16,544 bases of DNA from Paraglomus occultum (lineage: Eukaryota > Glomeromycota > Glomeromycetes > Paraglomerales > Paraglomeraceae), in the NCBI GenBank assembly GCA_910592205.1, contig CAJVPJ010000791.1:1-16544 (forward strand), given 5' to 3'. This document shows positions 1 to 9,250 of this stretch, one piece after another (positions within the stretch are counted from its first letter, which is position 1; every line of letters begins with the position of its first letter). Made by a program: the position numbers and the translations under genes. Under the pieces are notes generated by a model, which did no database searches, was not told the DNA's origin, and saw nothing but the letters and a program-made list of their open reading frames with translations.

Positions 1-401
1 CAAATTTTCTAACAATAGCACGCTTAAGAAAAAAAGTGGTTTATTGCTAAAGATAGTTTCAGAGATTGTTCCAATATAACAACCGGTTTTCCAAAGCGCA
101 AATAGAACGAAAAATCCATTACGTCACTCACGCATATATGACCGTTTGCTACAACTCATGAACAAATTTTCTAACAATAGCACGCTTAAGAAAAAAAGTG
201 GTTTATTGCTAAAGATAGTTTCAGAGATTGTTCCAATATAACAACCGGTTTTCCAAAGCGCAAATAGAACGAAAAATCCATTACGTCACTCACGCATATA
301 TGACCGTTTGCTACAACTCATGAACAAATTTTCTAACAATAGCACGCTTAAGAAAAAAAGTGGTTTATTGCTAAAGATAGTTTCAGAGATTGTTCCAATA
401 T
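1..401. repeat. 162-bp tandem repeat, about 2.5 identical copies
   Basis: The unit begins CAAATTTTCTAACAATAGCA and recurs at 1, 163 and 325. Copies 1 and 2 are identical by eye over all 162 bases. Copy 3 matches for 77 bases (to 401) and then breaks into unrelated sequence. The array is open at the left window edge, so the real copy number is unknown. Each full unit carries a TTACGTCA motif and A-rich runs, with no coding frame. Perfect identity suggests recent amplification or an assembly duplication. Confidence 0.97.
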
Positions 402-1510
402 TAGGCTGCGTTGAAAAAAATAAGTAGTAATCTTTGTTAGAGATTTAATTTAAAAATTGATTTAAACGATTTTATTATTATTATTATTTTCGTAAAACTT
501 GTATTAATTTTTGAATAAAATAGAGTGTAATTCTAAAGTACTAAAATAGAGTAATTCGGAATAATAGTCATTTCGCGGCTTTGCCGAATCTAAGTCCAAA
601 ACGTTGACAACTTTTCTATTATATTTACATTAATTATTTACCATTAATGATTTGATGTCTAAAATGAGTTTTTCTAAATAAGTCTAACTATCGATAAACT
701 TAAAACCCAATTACCCATTGACTGTAGCGATGATTATCGACTGTGGGTTTTTTTAGCTCAAGTCCAGTAATTTTTCATACCAACGCTGATGACAATGAAT
801 AGTTTCAGAATTAGGACTATGTGCCTTGCCGTACCAGTAGATGTACAAAGTATATAATTAAGAAAAGTTTATCAAAGTTCTAGTCTTTTCTTATTTCGAT
901 TAGTCGTTGATAATAATAACAATCGCCATCTCTGGTTGATATGTACCCGCGTGTTATACAGTCCTTGGTTTTAGACCCCAGACACAACTGAGATACAACA
1001 CTTGTTGTGACAACAGACTATAGTAAGCAATGCAATAATTATAACCGAGTGTCTTTTTAGCAATAATCACTGTAGAATATAGGTAATTGTTACATTAGGA
1101 TTGATGAAACATCAATTTTGCGTAAGAAATGTTTTTCTAGATTAGGTAAGCTAAAATGAATTGAGTCATGGAGCCATTGTAAATTGATAGGCGCATTAAA
1201 AGTAGTTGTTGTTGTTAAGTTGTTGAGGTGCTATTCATTGTTTATTAGTTTACAATACCCATTTCACACGATCAAATGATAGAACTATATAATCTATCGC
1301 CTACTTATCCAAAAAGCGAAAATTTTTGTAAGTTTCCAATTGACGAATTGATCCTTTCTTAACTATACAAGTTATCGGTTTGGTATAGTTCATAAATTGC
1401 TAGCGACGCTTCTATCGCTGAAAGATCTTTTCTTACAAAAATTCAGACAAGATCTAGCCAGGTGAAATTGAGTGACTCAAAGCCAGCATCCTAAACGATA
1501 TTTAGACATA
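402..1510. other. AT-rich intergenic DNA, no gene seen
   Basis: No reading frame of protein-like composition was seen on either strand. The stretch contains homopolymer and ATT runs near 470-490, a weak stem with 8-base arms (702-709 and 744-751), and the foldback listed separately at 1321-1443. It lies between the tandem array and the TA-flanked element. Confidence 0.6.
1321..1443. repeat. small foldback structure with nested inverted repeats
   Basis: Outer arms of 12 bases are exact reverse complements: AATTTTTGTAAG at 1321-1332 and CTTACAAAAATT at 1432-1443. Between them lie imperfect arms GATCCTTTC (1350-1358) and GAAAGATC (1420-1427), and an exact 8-base pair AACTATAC (1361-1368) with GTATAGTT (1383-1390). 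The nesting suggests a degraded foldback or MITE-like insertion, although AT-rich DNA gives some pairing by chance. No target duplication was identified. Confidence 0.45.
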
Positions 1511-1882
1511 CACTCACTGGACAAAAGTCTGGTAAAACGTATGAAAAATCTATTTTTCAAAAAGCTCTATCGTACGTATCTACTATGTAAGCCATAACAA
1601 TTTTTATACCGATTTAAAGATAATTGATTGTACTTTTCGAGAACAATAGTGATATATTTAGCCGCAATTCCATGAAGCGGTAGTGTCTACGTTACACATA
1701 ATTTTCATAGATTTTCATACGGGTAACGTAGACACAGTCGTTTTATCGAACTACAGCGTCGGGACGATGACAGGACTAAATATATCACTATTGTTCTCGA
1801 AAAGTATAATCAATTATTTTTAAATCGCTTTTTGAAAAAGTAGATTTTTCATATGTTTTACCAGACTTTTGTCCAGTGAGTG
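1511..1882. mobile_element. non-autonomous Tc1/mariner-like MITE with TA duplication
   Basis: The ends are inverted repeats starting CACTCACTGGACAAAAGTCT at 1511 and ending with the complement at 1882. They are flanked by TA on both sides (1509-1510 and 1883-1884), the target duplication typical of Tc1/mariner transposition. The arms continue almost without interruption: left 1511-1565 plus 1610-1661 pairs with right 1776-1882, with a few substitutions. The left arm carries 44 extra bases (1566-1609) absent from the right. A further exact 13-bp stem (1683-1695 with 1723-1735) sits in the centre. No transposase frame fits in 372 bp, so it must have been mobilised in trans. The ACTGGACAAAAGT terminus resembles Tc1-family ends; that assignment is from memory. 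Confidence 0.85.
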
Positions 1883-2562
1883 TAGTTACTGCCTGAGTAA
1901 TGAATATATGTCCTGAAGCGAGTATGTTACAAGAGAATTAAGTTAAGAATATCCAATTAAACCAATACTTGATCGCATACAAGATGTCGTGACGGTTTCG
2001 GTAGGTGGTATTAATATTAAAGCCATTTATCAACTAGTGATTTTGCAACCTATAATAGCTTGATTATCAGACTGTCAATCTAGTAACACCTACTGTATTA
2101 TGTAATATTCGTAGCTATTAAATATATAGTAAATTCTTGTGTTCTACAACGAAACTAATTTTGCACTTCCTGCAACTAGCAACTTATCTATCCTATTCGC
2201 ACGTTTGCTATACTGTACATTGATATGTACCAAGGTAATCACACGCGATTGACGTGTCATGCGAAGTAAAATATCTTTCTCGCAATTACCAATAGTAATA
2301 TTACGTCACTGGATTTCGAAATACTCGCTAGCAAATCGAATCTTATACCATAAAAGTACATTTTATAGACCTCACATGATCCCGTGACCATATCCTGTGA
2401 ATTAATCGTTTACCAAGAAATTTTTTCTTACCCAAATTAAAAAAAGCATGAGAACGTGGCGAGACTATTGACAAGTCCGATATAAAGTTAGATCATCCGA
2501 AAAAGAAATATATATTATTTATTGGCTACATCCCATCTTTTTTTGGACACTAATTGCCACAG
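1883..2562. other. intergenic region upstream of the TMEM135-like gene
   Basis: This is AT-rich with no coding frame recognised. The 3' part should contain the promoter and 5' leader of the gene starting at 2563. The bases immediately before that ATG read CCACAG, which could also be a splice acceptor of a 5'-leader intron, so the transcription start may lie further upstream than it looks. Confidence 0.5.
2481..2487 (+). promoter_or_regulatory. TATA-like motif upstream of TMEM135-like gene
   Basis: TATAAAG stands 82 bases before the ATG at 2563, in otherwise AT-rich sequence. The position suits a core promoter, but such motifs are common by chance in DNA of this composition. Confidence 0.3.
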
Positions 2563-5301
2563 ATGTCTCTTGATCCGGCTCTTCTTGATTCTTCTTCTTC
2601 CTCTCATTCTTCCTCGCTACCCCCTTCACCACCTCCGTTTCTGCCAACCATGGCACAACGAGACACAAACTTAAAGATATTGTTTATACTCTCTTTCATA
2701 TTAAATAAGAACGACTACAAAGCTGTGAAAAGAGTATACGATTTGACGAGAAATGCGTCGCCATTCAGAGGCAATGACCGTGATTCCGCAAGAGGTCTTC
2801 CGGATTTGGAGACATTTGAGAGCGTTCTGGGGTGAGTGTATGCTAATATTTGATAATAAGTGTTTTTGCGAGAGAATGGGTTGGGCGAAAGGAGAAAGGG
2901 AATAGTACTATGGTGATGAAGCGAATTGAGGTAATTGAGGGAATTGTTCATCTATAACGTTAAAGGAGAGATTTGCATTGATGCTGGGGTTTTGGGGAGT
3001 AGAAGATAATGGTAAATTGAGGAAGAATTGATAGGAGTTGGTTTCTGATCTTATAACCTAATCGCACGATTATTAATCGATCTCTTCCGGTCTGTGCGTA
3101 TTCTCCGTCATTCGTCATACCTATTTATATCAATGCCAATAGGAGAAATTCCCACAACCACACATCCGCTTTCTCGGCTGCACTATGTCTGCACGACTCG
3201 TGTCTTCCAGATACTTCTCGTAGAAGCATAAAAGCGTATGGATTCGGATATACGGCAATGACGGGTATTGGGTTAGCCTACGGAATTACACAAGCTGTTG
3301 GAGCAAGGACTATCAAGTACGTGAACGTGTGCAGAATCACTATATGCATATTGCGCGATTGTGAATAATGCATCATTCTGTTTTCAATTCGTATCTTGCT
3401 CACTTTATCATTTTCCCCTGCCCAATTATAACGATATTTTCTACCATTTCATACTCGCAAAAAAAAAGGTTCAAAAAACTCGCTGAATCACTCCGCGCCT
3501 TCTCGCCCAATCGATTTGCTTTATTTGTGTCCACATACATTTTCCTGTATAGGACGCTATTCCGTGCAGCCGAACAAACAACTAATGCAAACTTACAAGC
3601 ACCGGATACAGATTTCGATACAAACGATTTGGACCGGTTTGCTAGCATCAGTGATGACGAGCGCTCGACGCGGTCAATTTTGCGTAGCCATATCCAACGG
3701 TACGTTCCCGTTCGATTGATACCACCATTCGTGTCGGCCCTCATTGCCTCCCAAACACTCCGACTAGTCAAAAATCAGAATACTCGGAACGTAATAATAG
3801 TGTTTTTGTTTGTTAAGGTGTTGGAGTTTGGGTTTAAGCTATTGCAGGGCATAAAGGTGATCCCGCAATTGCCGAAATGGATGGGGCCATGGCTACTGTT
3901 TCCGCTAAGTTCAGCGCAGTTGATATATGCGTATTTGTACCATCCCGATACGTTTCAGGCAAGCGTAATTGTATTGTTTATATTGTTGTATAGTTTGTAT
4001 TGTGCTTTTTATGCAATTTATTTTGAATCAACGTTTTTCATTTTATTAACTATTTCCTATGTGAATGCGTCGCCTCTTCTCATGGATATGTTCTCACCTC
4101 GACCACAAAATTTTTCTAAATTCTAGTCAGCATATAGCCGTTTCATAACCTCCCGCTCGAGCGCTTACCTACCACCTCTCCCACCGGATCACATCTCGCC
4201 TTACCCATGGCCATCAGAATCCGAAATCCTCTCCTCTCTTGCGACATTGACTACATTGAACTACCCTGTCTTTCTCTCTCCCAAAATCAATCGCGACGGT
4301 CCTGCCTTGCCCTCTATATTGCGTACGATTCAGCCAGTATTAGAGTCAGCTCACCCGGCGCACAATCGAATGGCGTGTGCCTTGATGCATCCGGATGAAC
4401 CAAGTTGTTGGCTTACTTTATGGAAATTTGTAAACAAAGAGTTTGCGAGTGCCTTAAAGTATTCTGTTATTATATTTTTGTTACCGTATGTGCTAAAAAT
4501 CAACAAGATTTGGGAAAGGTGAGTTTTGAAAAAGAAACTGTACGGAAAGTTAAAGGGTGAAGAGTTAACGGATCCGTATCGAATGATTGTGTGGTGTGGA
4601 TGATAAAGGTTACGTGTCTTTTATAGGCTTTTTACAGCTAACAATATAATACTCCTTTTTCATTCTAATTACTAGCCCATGTCGGTTCTTTTACAAATTT
4701 ATATTGAACACGCTGCCCTCAGCTGCTCAGACTGCCACATTCATATCAAATTCAATTGGAACGGCTTGGGCAAGCATTTGCTTGTTTCAATCGATATTTC
4801 CTAATAAATTCATGCCAACGACAAGGTAAGGATTGATCACGTGATATCTACATTGAATGTCCGATATTTCCTCTAACAAATTTTTTTTCTTTCCCAATTC
4901 AGAATCTGTCTTGGCGGTTTTCTTGGTGGCTTGTGGGTATTGGTGGAGCCCAAAGAGCGTCAGCTTGCAATTGGAATGTACAGTCTCAGATTATCACTCG
5001 AGTCGTTGTGGAAAGTGTTGGTAAAGACCGGAAAAGTAAAGAACATCAGGTTAGTAACAGTGGACTTTGGTGTTGCGAATGGCTATGACAAATCTAGTAT
5101 GGGCTTTTATAACAAATTTCGTCTATCAACAGAGACGGTGATGTTTTTTTGTTCGCCTTTTCGACGGCATGCCTAATGTCAATTTATGAGCTACAACCAA
5201 AGTATATGTCTGCTTTGATGAGAAAGCAGATCGAGCTTCGAATTAAACCGAGAGAAAATCAATCGGCGTTTGGTGTCGATGAAGCAGAAATGGAAGAATG
5301 A
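2563..5301 (+). CDS. TMEM135/PMP52-like multi-pass membrane protein
   Basis: Seven exons join in frame: 2563-2831, 3143-3316, 3469-3958, 4127-4518, 4676-4825, 4903-5049 and 5133-5301, giving 596 residues. Residues 1-30 are Ser/Pro-rich; an ATG at residue 30 is an alternative start. A cysteine-rich stretch with LCLHDSC (C105, C110) is followed by hydrophobic segments near 121-143. Exon 3 carries several more (for example WLLFPLSSAQLIYAYLYH) and ends HPDTFQ. Exon 4 has a second Cys/His-Pro motif, CALMHPDEPSC (C395-C405). The C-terminal part has WVLVEPKERQLAIGMYSLRL and then DGDVFLFAFSTACL. These blocks are what I recognise as TMEM135 (PMP52). In animals that protein lies in peroxisomal and mitochondrial membranes and affects organelle dynamics and lipid handling; its fungal role is unclear. 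Five introns are GT-AG and intron 3 (3959-4126) appears to be GC-AG. An AATAAA occurs at 5684. Confidence 0.87.
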
Positions 5302-5956
5302 TCAAACAAATGGTGATCGGGAGAGTGTGCATGAGTAGTGAACATGGATCGATGAGCAAAAATTACGAGTCTATTTGGACTATATGTTAATACGTAGAAG
5401 AGAATCTTTATTCTAATTGTTAATTTCCTTTAGTAACCTTGTTTGTATATGTTGTAAATCATTATTGTCTGACATTCTGTACGTTCACACTCTCAATACT
5501 CGCATGTTACAACTTAATTGTCAAATATTACGCTTTTAGAACTTATTTTACGACATCCTGGTCGTTTCAACACCGAACAATATGTCGTTATTGGTCCCCT
5601 TATCAATTTCTGTGATTTGTTATGAGGACGAAACAAAAAGCGAAAAAAGTCATTTTCACATAAAGATACGGGACAGACAGCTAAATAAAGACCATATTCG
5701 GACTTGATAGATACGTTAAAAGTTTATCATTCCTATGTCAAATCTGGGCACCAACAGAAGGCAGACAGACAGACGCGCTTGACGCCTCTACATTGGCGAC
5801 TGAATGAAAATCTGACCGTATATACAACTCATATGCGAATTAGAGATATGTATGCTACGCAGACAACGGCGCGCGATGTCCCTTCAAGGAGTGTGACTGA
5901 TGTGACTAGATGGGATGAAAGCGGCTAATCTCCTCACGCCATCATCCAGTCGATGT

Positions 5957-6082
5957 TTATGTGTTTGGGATACAAACTAACTTCCTATACATCTTCTTTT
6001 TACGGGCGTAATCTATCTGGACCGATTCAATAAATCTTTGACCAGCCGTAAGCAATTCCGTCGAAGGATCAGATGGGAACAT
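5957..6082 (-). CDS. possible short ORF or terminal exon, unknown function
   Basis: The minus strand has a 41-codon frame from ATG at 6082 to TAA at 5957. It begins MFPSDPSTELLTAG and has a charged stretch DYARKKKMYRKL. Its composition (Glu, Arg, Lys, few AT-type codons) is more protein-like than the surrounding noise. A stop lies just upstream in frame and AACACTAG nearby could act as a splice acceptor, so this may be the last exon of a decayed gene, a microprotein, or chance. I do not recognise a family and found no convincing upstream exon before 6560. Confidence 0.25.
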   Translation of the reverse strand: MFPSDPSTELLTAGQRFIESVQIDYARKKKMYRKLVCIPNT

Positions 6083-6529
6083 AGTTTCTAGTGTTCAGGT
6101 GACAAACTCTTTTGGTGCTGAGTTATGTCACTGGGCATTGTGTTGACTATGTATAGTTTTTTTAATAATGGAGAAATAAAGATTGGAGACTGTTAGAATA
6201 CGTCGCATCAGCGGCGGTAGAGTTATAACTATACTATACGCACCAAACAAAACTAAGCACGAGTCGTATTCAAATGCCGAAATAGTTTATTTAATATATG
6301 TAATATATAAGGTTAACAAAATTGGAGCTATAATCACATCTCGTTACATTGGGGAAGCGAGAAATGCATACTTTTGTCTAGGCAAACGCTTTACAATAAG
6401 GTGAGAACAAACGAGGCGCTCTCAATAATCTGATGACTTGATCACCTTACCGATTTCAAGAAATTCCCATTACTTAGCCCTCATACTAAATAAACATCAT
6501 GTGAGCGTGGCTGCTCATATGTTGACAAC

Positions 6530-6536
6530 TATAAAT
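6530..6536 (+). promoter_or_regulatory. TATA-box-like motif before secreted-protein gene
   Basis: TATAAAT lies 43 bases before the ATG at 6573, a plausible core-promoter position implying a very short leader. A second TATAAATA occurs at 6564, too close to the start codon to serve as a TATA box. Confidence 0.4.
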
Positions 6537-6572
6537 GGACGTAAAAGAAGTCTTGTGCAAAGTTATAAATAA

Positions 6573-6944
6573 ATGGCGAGACTTTTCTTTTGCCTCTCGT
6601 TCTTCATCATAATCTTTACACTACTCTTGGAAACTTTATCATCATTAAACATAATGTCAATTAGTGACAGTTACGTGGTCTTGAAAGCAGTGCAACTTTA
6701 CGAATCCCAAAACTATACAGGCTCGTATAAAGAAATACTAACGCCAGAGCCTCGATGTGAAAACTTTGAAACTCCGATCCGAGTATCGAGTGTGGTGGTA
6801 TCAACGCAAGACGTAAAGGTTGACTTTTACAGTGAGACAGATTGCCAGGGAAAGATATTGGCTAATTCTGTGGGAAATCTTGCACAAGTTGGGGGCAAAG
6901 ACGGGCTGATGGTCAAGAGCGTGAAAATTGATTACAAAGTCTGA
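6573..6944 (+). CDS. small secreted protein, beta/gamma-crystallin-like
   Basis: This single exon encodes 123 residues. Residues 4-25 form a long hydrophobic run (LFFCLSFFIIIFTLLL) that looks like a signal peptide with cleavage near 24-30, so the mature protein is about 95 residues. Two Greek-key signatures of the form Y-x6-G are visible: YESQNYTG (43-50) and YSETDCQG (86-93). Each is followed about 22 residues later by a Ser-Val strand, SSV at 72-74 and KSV at 115-117. That spacing is what a beta/gamma-crystallin domain shows. The mature protein has only two cysteines, C62 and C91, which could form one disulfide. The role is unknown: it could be a cell-wall or apoplastic protein, a calcium binder, or an effector candidate; sequence alone does not decide. 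The upstream TATA-like motif supports expression. Confidence 0.78.
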   Translation: MARLFFCLSFFIIIFTLLLETLSSLNIMSISDSYVVLKAVQLYESQNYTGSYKEILTPEPRCENFETPIRVSSVVVSTQDVKVDFYSETDCQGKILANSVGNLAQVGGKDGLMVKSVKIDYKV

Positions 6945-7758
6945 CGCAAGGTAAAGATATTTATCCGATGCATATTTGTTTTGTAATATGGGTCATAGGG
7001 TGTAGCGATTATCGGGAAACATGGGCTGACGTGAGACTAAGCAAAAAAACCTGTTTCATTTCTTGATTTAAGTGAGCCAATAGGAAGGTGCGAAGGAGAT
7101 AAAGCGGAAGACCCCCTGAATTGATACAAGGGCCAAGAATCCAGGACAGTAATACGTAAATATTGATGTTCTATCATCATCCAAGGGGATGGGTGCAGAT
7201 TGGCTATCGAAAATAAAAATATCTCATGGGCATTGGGGAGATGTCGATAATTAGATAAGCACCACACACAGACAAATTAATTTTTGAAACAATATCTTTT
7301 TTCTTTCTTGTAAAAGCTAGCCTTGATAAAGACATGAATCCTATATAAGTTATTATATATAGTACAGAAATGAAATCGTATATGCGATAATAATGCAGGG
7401 GGAGAATCTTACAGGATTGGCAGAGAAGAGAAAAGGGGAAAGGAAAACATTCATTCATTCATATAATTACTTTTTAAATGACCCGATAACGTAATTCTGT
7501 ATTAACAATGAAGCCCCCCCCTTTTCAATTAAAAAAAAAAAACTTTCATTCCTGCGCTGTCAGACATGCGTTAATATCACGCTGATTTCCGTTGCCCATC
7601 TATCTAAACAAGATAAACAAGAAAATCGATATTATTCACGCCTTTTTTTTTTTACACATAATCAAACATGGAGGTAAGACTCCATCATAAAGTTAATAAA
7701 TATTATTTCTTAATCTTATTTCAAGCTAAAATAAATATCTGGGGCCATAACAAAAGCA
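6945..7758. other. intergenic region between convergent genes
   Basis: Here the 3' ends of the secreted-protein gene (+) and the methyltransferase gene (-) face each other. The stretch contains a C9 run next to an A12 run near 7514-7542 and a T12 run near 7640-7652. Minus-strand frames at 7037-7458 have no protein-like composition. No gene was recognised. Confidence 0.55.
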
Positions 7759-9002
7759 TTAAATGCTTGAAAATTGATCGACACCATAATCGATCTTTTG
7801 TCCCCATGCCCTCATATTTATCCAAGTACAGCCAGATTTCATCAACTCTTGTGATGCTAATTCGGCAATTGCATCGTAATGTTCGGCAGATACCTGCATA
7901 GTCATTGATAACGGGAGTTTTAATGCTCGATAGACATCACGCCAATCTCGGACTCCCTAAAAGAAAAACGTTATATCGATTAGCAAAACGATACATTTGT
8001 ATGATTTCGCGATGTCTAACTCTACGAATGATATGAATGCACTTTTCTCGACCCCTCACCAAATCAGCAACTTTGCTGCTGCCCATTGGCCCAACTGGGA
8101 TATGTCTTTCTTCATAATTAACATTCGTAAAATAATTAGATTGTTTAAGAAAGTCGCATATCTCATAACCCGGTGATGCAATTAAACCCTTTGCATCGGC
8201 AAAGTCGGACCCTTAACACATGAGTAAAGCGTAGTCATTGATGAATTCAATTGCTTCTCCTTGTCGTCAATTTCCAAATCTCTCTTTTCTTTCTCTCTTT
8301 CGCAACAACACTTACATGCTTTAGATAATCGATCTACATTTTCGCATTCGCCCTTTAATGCTTCATCGAATTCCATCAATTCCACCCATCCACCTGGCTT
8401 GCAAACTCTCGCATATTCGGGAACCGCAAGTTCCGTCCATTGTTCCCTTGTAAAGACTGACAGGAGAATTCTGGCATATACAAAGTCGAATGAATTTGAT
8501 TTATACGGAAGTCCATCGAGCACGTTGTATTCTATAAACTCGACATTATCGGGTTTCTTTTCTGGAGGAACTACGGGCGCAATATCCAAGCCGACAAAAT
8601 AAGAATTGGGATATTCTTTGGCTAAATCAAGAACCCAACTACCCGCACCACATCTAAGCAGAAAAAAGGAGGATGAGTTGTGTATAAATTGCATAAATGC
8701 TATTTGTTTTTCATTTTACATCACTGTGTTTACTGTTTACTGTTTACTACTAACCCAACATCCAAAACTTTTGCACCTCTTCTTAAGAGTGCATCAACGG
8801 GTGCTGAAAAGTTTCTACCGTCAAACCCAAGTTTCATATAATCATGTTGTAAATCCAATCTTTCTTCTTCGTCGATATCGTTTGGTAATGCATAATTTGT
8901 ATCGTCAAGTATTTGATAACGTCGTCCCTCGATGACTTCAAATTTATTTATATTCAAAAACCTTTTGCCCTTACGGCGCATTACAGAACAACAACCACCC
9001 AT
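7759..9002 (-). CDS. class I SAM-dependent methyltransferase, N-acylated
   Basis: Four exons on the minus strand (9002-8755, 8653-8316, 8211-8060, 7956-7759) join in frame to 311 residues. All three introns are GT-AG and about 100 bases long. Class I methyltransferase motifs are clear: motif I VLDVGCGAGSW (79-89, formed across the first splice junction), the acidic residue of motif post-I in VGLDIAPV (D106), the FDFVYARILL strand (138-147), and CKPGGWVELMEF (167-178). The protein transfers a methyl group from SAM; the acceptor cannot be told from sequence. The start MGGCCSVMRRKGKRF fits N-myristoylation (Gly2, Ser6), palmitoylation (Cys4, Cys5) and a basic patch, so it is probably held on the cytosolic face of a membrane. 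The segment GRRYQILDDTNYALPNDIDEEERL (split here: GRRY at 26-29, LPND at 39-42) precedes the catalytic fold. The exact joins were inferred by hand. Confidence 0.88.
8727..8749. repeat. three copies of a TGTTTAC heptamer in an intron
   Basis: TGTTTAC occurs three times head to tail within intron 1 (8654-8754) of the methyltransferase gene, just after its 5' splice site on the minus strand. It is a simple short repeat, with no function inferred. Confidence 0.6.
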
Positions 9003-9088
9003 GATCGTATTATAAGGATTGTGAAATGGTGTCTTTTTTTTTTTTTATTCTGAATTTCTTAAGCTTGACCCAAGGTATTTGTATCAGT

Positions 9089-9250
9089 TTAAGGATGCAT
9101 CTCATTGAAACGTTCAACTTGTGCAACCATTAGCTAAGAAAGCTTTTTACTATATTCTTCAGAGAATTTATTTCCATCCACAAGATTTATGCGATCTGCA
9201 ATCTGTGCCAAGTAACGAGCATATTCGGACCAATATTCCCATAATAGAAA
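9089..9250 (-). pseudogene. C-terminal gene remnant with in-frame stop
   Basis: Reading the minus strand from about 9250, the frame gives protein-like sequence (WEYWSEYARYLAQIADRI, then LVDGNKFSEEY) up to a TAG at 9134-9136. The same frame then continues for 14 more codons (MVAQVERFNEMHP at its end) to TAA at 9089. Amphipathic helical character and low AT-codon bias set it apart from the flanks. I do not recognise the family. No start codon or upstream exon was found, so it appears to be the decayed 3' end of a gene. An alternative is that the TTTCTTAG at the stop is a splice acceptor. It sits about 90 bases upstream of the methyltransferase start and could overlap its promoter. Confidence 0.5.

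Larger units (their letters stand above)
5302..6572. other. intergenic region with one short coding-like frame
   Basis: This holds the 3' flank of the TMEM135-like gene and the 5' flank of the secreted-protein gene. Around 5730-6110 the DNA is noticeably less AT-rich than its surroundings. An open plus frame runs over 5704-5928 without recognisable domains, and a minus frame at 5957-6082 reads more like protein (listed separately). Nothing else was recognised. Confidence 0.5.

Noticed and set aside
1-401. CRISPR-like array
   Set aside because: The repeat is continuous head to tail with no unique spacers; it is a satellite-type tandem repeat in a eukaryotic setting.
702-751. Possible stem with AAAACCCA and TGGGTTTT arms
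   Set aside because: Only 8-base arms with a 34-base loop in AT-rich DNA; likely chance.
3368-3468. Upstream part of the open frame leading into exon 3, beginning MHHSVFN
   Set aside because: It lies in intron 2 (3317-3468); phase-matched GT-AG sites remove it and the spliced protein runs smoothly from GARTIK to FKKLAES.
3400-3771. Minus-strand frame of 123 codons
   Set aside because: It is antisense to exon 3 of the TMEM135-like gene, whose frame is supported by family motifs and splice phase.
3959-4123. Hydrophobic tail following HPDTFQ to a stop at 4124
   Set aside because: Read-through of intron 3; the family-like sequence resumes in exon 4 at 4127 in the same phase.
5704-5928. Open plus-strand frame of 74 codons
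   Set aside because: It begins at a TTG, has no domain or hydrophobic core, and may be 3' flank of the TMEM135-like transcript; not enough to call a gene.
6183-6404. Plus-strand frame of 73 codons before the secreted-protein gene
   Set aside because: It starts at a TTG, has no recognisable motif, and overlaps the likely promoter region.
8261-8602. Plus-strand frame of 113 codons rich in Ser
   Set aside because: It is antisense to methyltransferase exon 2, which carries clear catalytic motifs.
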